Positions 63,201-64,000 of a stretch of 64,000 nt of DNA are shown in pieces. Position 1 is the first letter of the stretch, and each line of letters starts with the position of its first letter. Origin of the DNA: Apostichopus japonicus (taxonomy: Eukaryota; Echinodermata; Holothuroidea; Aspidochirotida; Stichopodidae); NCBI RefSeq assembly GCF_037975245.1, contig NC_092562.1:25355054-25419053 (forward strand). The letters are read 5' to 3'. Below the pieces are notes generated by a model. It did no database searches. It worked only from the letters and a program-made list of their open reading frames with translations, and was not told the origin of the DNA. A program made the position numbers and the translations under genes.

Positions 63201-64000
63201 CAGTTAGCTTTGTAATTCCTTGCCATACGCTTTGCTCAAATTTCCACATCACTATCAGACTAATATAGAGCAAGTGAGATAAATTTGTCCAAGAATTAAG
63301 TGAGAACCAGAAAAGATCAGAGATTTCCAGCCATGATATGTATCACTCACTTGTGGGCATCGACCAATTAATTCACTGGTAAGGATTTAACAGTATAGAA
63401 TTTTTAATCCAAAATGTTTCAATATCCAGAAAGAACAGTATTGTTTTGTGTAATATATACATAGATTTATAAGTAAAAGGAAACTGTCTTTTACCAGTTG
63501 TGTGCTAGCAAATCATCTCTGACACCAACCATCCCTTGAATAATTGTTATTAATGAACGAGAGTTATATAATACATTCTTTATACAATGTGAAATATTTT
63601 CACAACCCTATGTCATAGCAAAATTTTGACACCTGTTGACCTCTTTTGATCTTGCAATCACCAAGCTGGACTACGTATGAGGTTCAACAAAGATGTGCTT
63701 TTTGAGTTATCGTGTTTACAAAATTTTCAGACTTTGACTTGAACGTTGACCGCAAATGACCATTGAACTTCACAGAAAACATTACGTTTCTTGTACTCAA
63801 TAAGAACCACATACCAAGTATCAAGTTAAGCCAACGCGAACTCTTAAAACGGTGTTTACAAGCAAGTGTCACATATATACACACACACCCACACAAACGC
63901 CGTCACCATCACTTATATTCCTTTTGCTTCCGGCAAAGAATTAAAAAAATGTTATCACAATTACCTGAAATATTCTGTTCCGACCGTTAAATGATCTGTC
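60291..64000. other. Start of unit 5 spacer
   Basis: Homologous to 50741-54450 and to the unit 2 and 3 spacers. The segment 63763-63990 is of the unit 2/3 type. A deletion of about 300 bases is visible at 63620, and a direct duplication at 62163-62568. In the other units a TRIM stop codon follows the 63684-type landmark by about 1.3-2.3 kb, so the next TRIM gene is expected beyond the window end. No gene is supported inside the stretch. Confidence 0.6.
62163..62568. repeat. Direct duplication of about 206 bases
   Basis: The segment beginning TAAGCTAGTGAGAAGGACGT at 62163 is repeated starting at 62369, and both copies run to GGCTGCATGTGCAT. They differ by a few bases (for example ATTATCCGGATT versus ATTATCCGCAGT). 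The other spacers have a single copy. Confidence 0.9.

Overview
The window looks like a nuclear locus of a marine invertebrate deuterostome, most likely an echinoderm and perhaps a sea cucumber. That assignment is an inference from the overall character of the DNA: AT-rich spacer, a lineage-expanded intronless TRIM gene family, two families of Penelope-like retroelement, L1/Tx1-like and jockey-like LINE remains, and abundant microsatellites. Nothing looks bacterial, and there is no operon, CRISPR array or recognisable rRNA or tRNA gene.

The backbone is a tandem array of one repeating block: spacer, then a minus-strand TRIM gene (RING, two B-boxes, coiled coil, beta-propeller-like C-terminus), then its 5' flank. 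Four TRIM copies are present. TRIM-1 (9427-11610) and TRIM-3 (46264-48447) are intact at 727 codons. TRIM-2 (26511-28697) carries one in-frame TAG in the coiled coil. TRIM-4 (55827-58015) carries a one-base deletion in a homopolymer. The window ends inside the spacer of a fifth block, so a fifth TRIM copy is predicted just past base 64000.

Layout: 1-4309 is repeat-rich DNA outside the array. 4310-15500 is unit 1: spacer with a TTAA-flanked MITE, TRIM-1, 5' flank, then a 5'-truncated Penelope-like element (PLE-A) interrupted by a jockey-like LINE. 15525-34780 is unit 2: PLE-B, tandem repeats, dead LINE, spacer, TRIM-2, and a 4.2 kb CACTA-like transposon that separates TRIM-2 from its conserved upstream flank. 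34860-50740 is unit 3, which repeats unit 2 at an offset of about 19.37 kb, including the same PLE-B and LINE. About 50740-60290 is unit 4, whose TRIM and 5' flank repeat those of unit 3 at an offset of about 9.55 kb. 60290-64000 is the start of unit 5.

The array is a mosaic. TRIM-1 and TRIM-2 have nearly the same coding sequence, but the spacer of unit 2 matches units 3 and 5, and the spacer of unit 1 matches unit 4. This points to gene conversion or unequal crossing-over. The TRIM proteins are predicted RING-type E3 ubiquitin ligases. The coiled coil is almost invariant between copies, while the predicted target-binding propeller varies, as expected of a recognition repertoire; an innate-immune role is only a guess. 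The most striking non-protein signal is a hammerhead-ribozyme-like motif at 15335-15380, in the 3' part of PLE-A.
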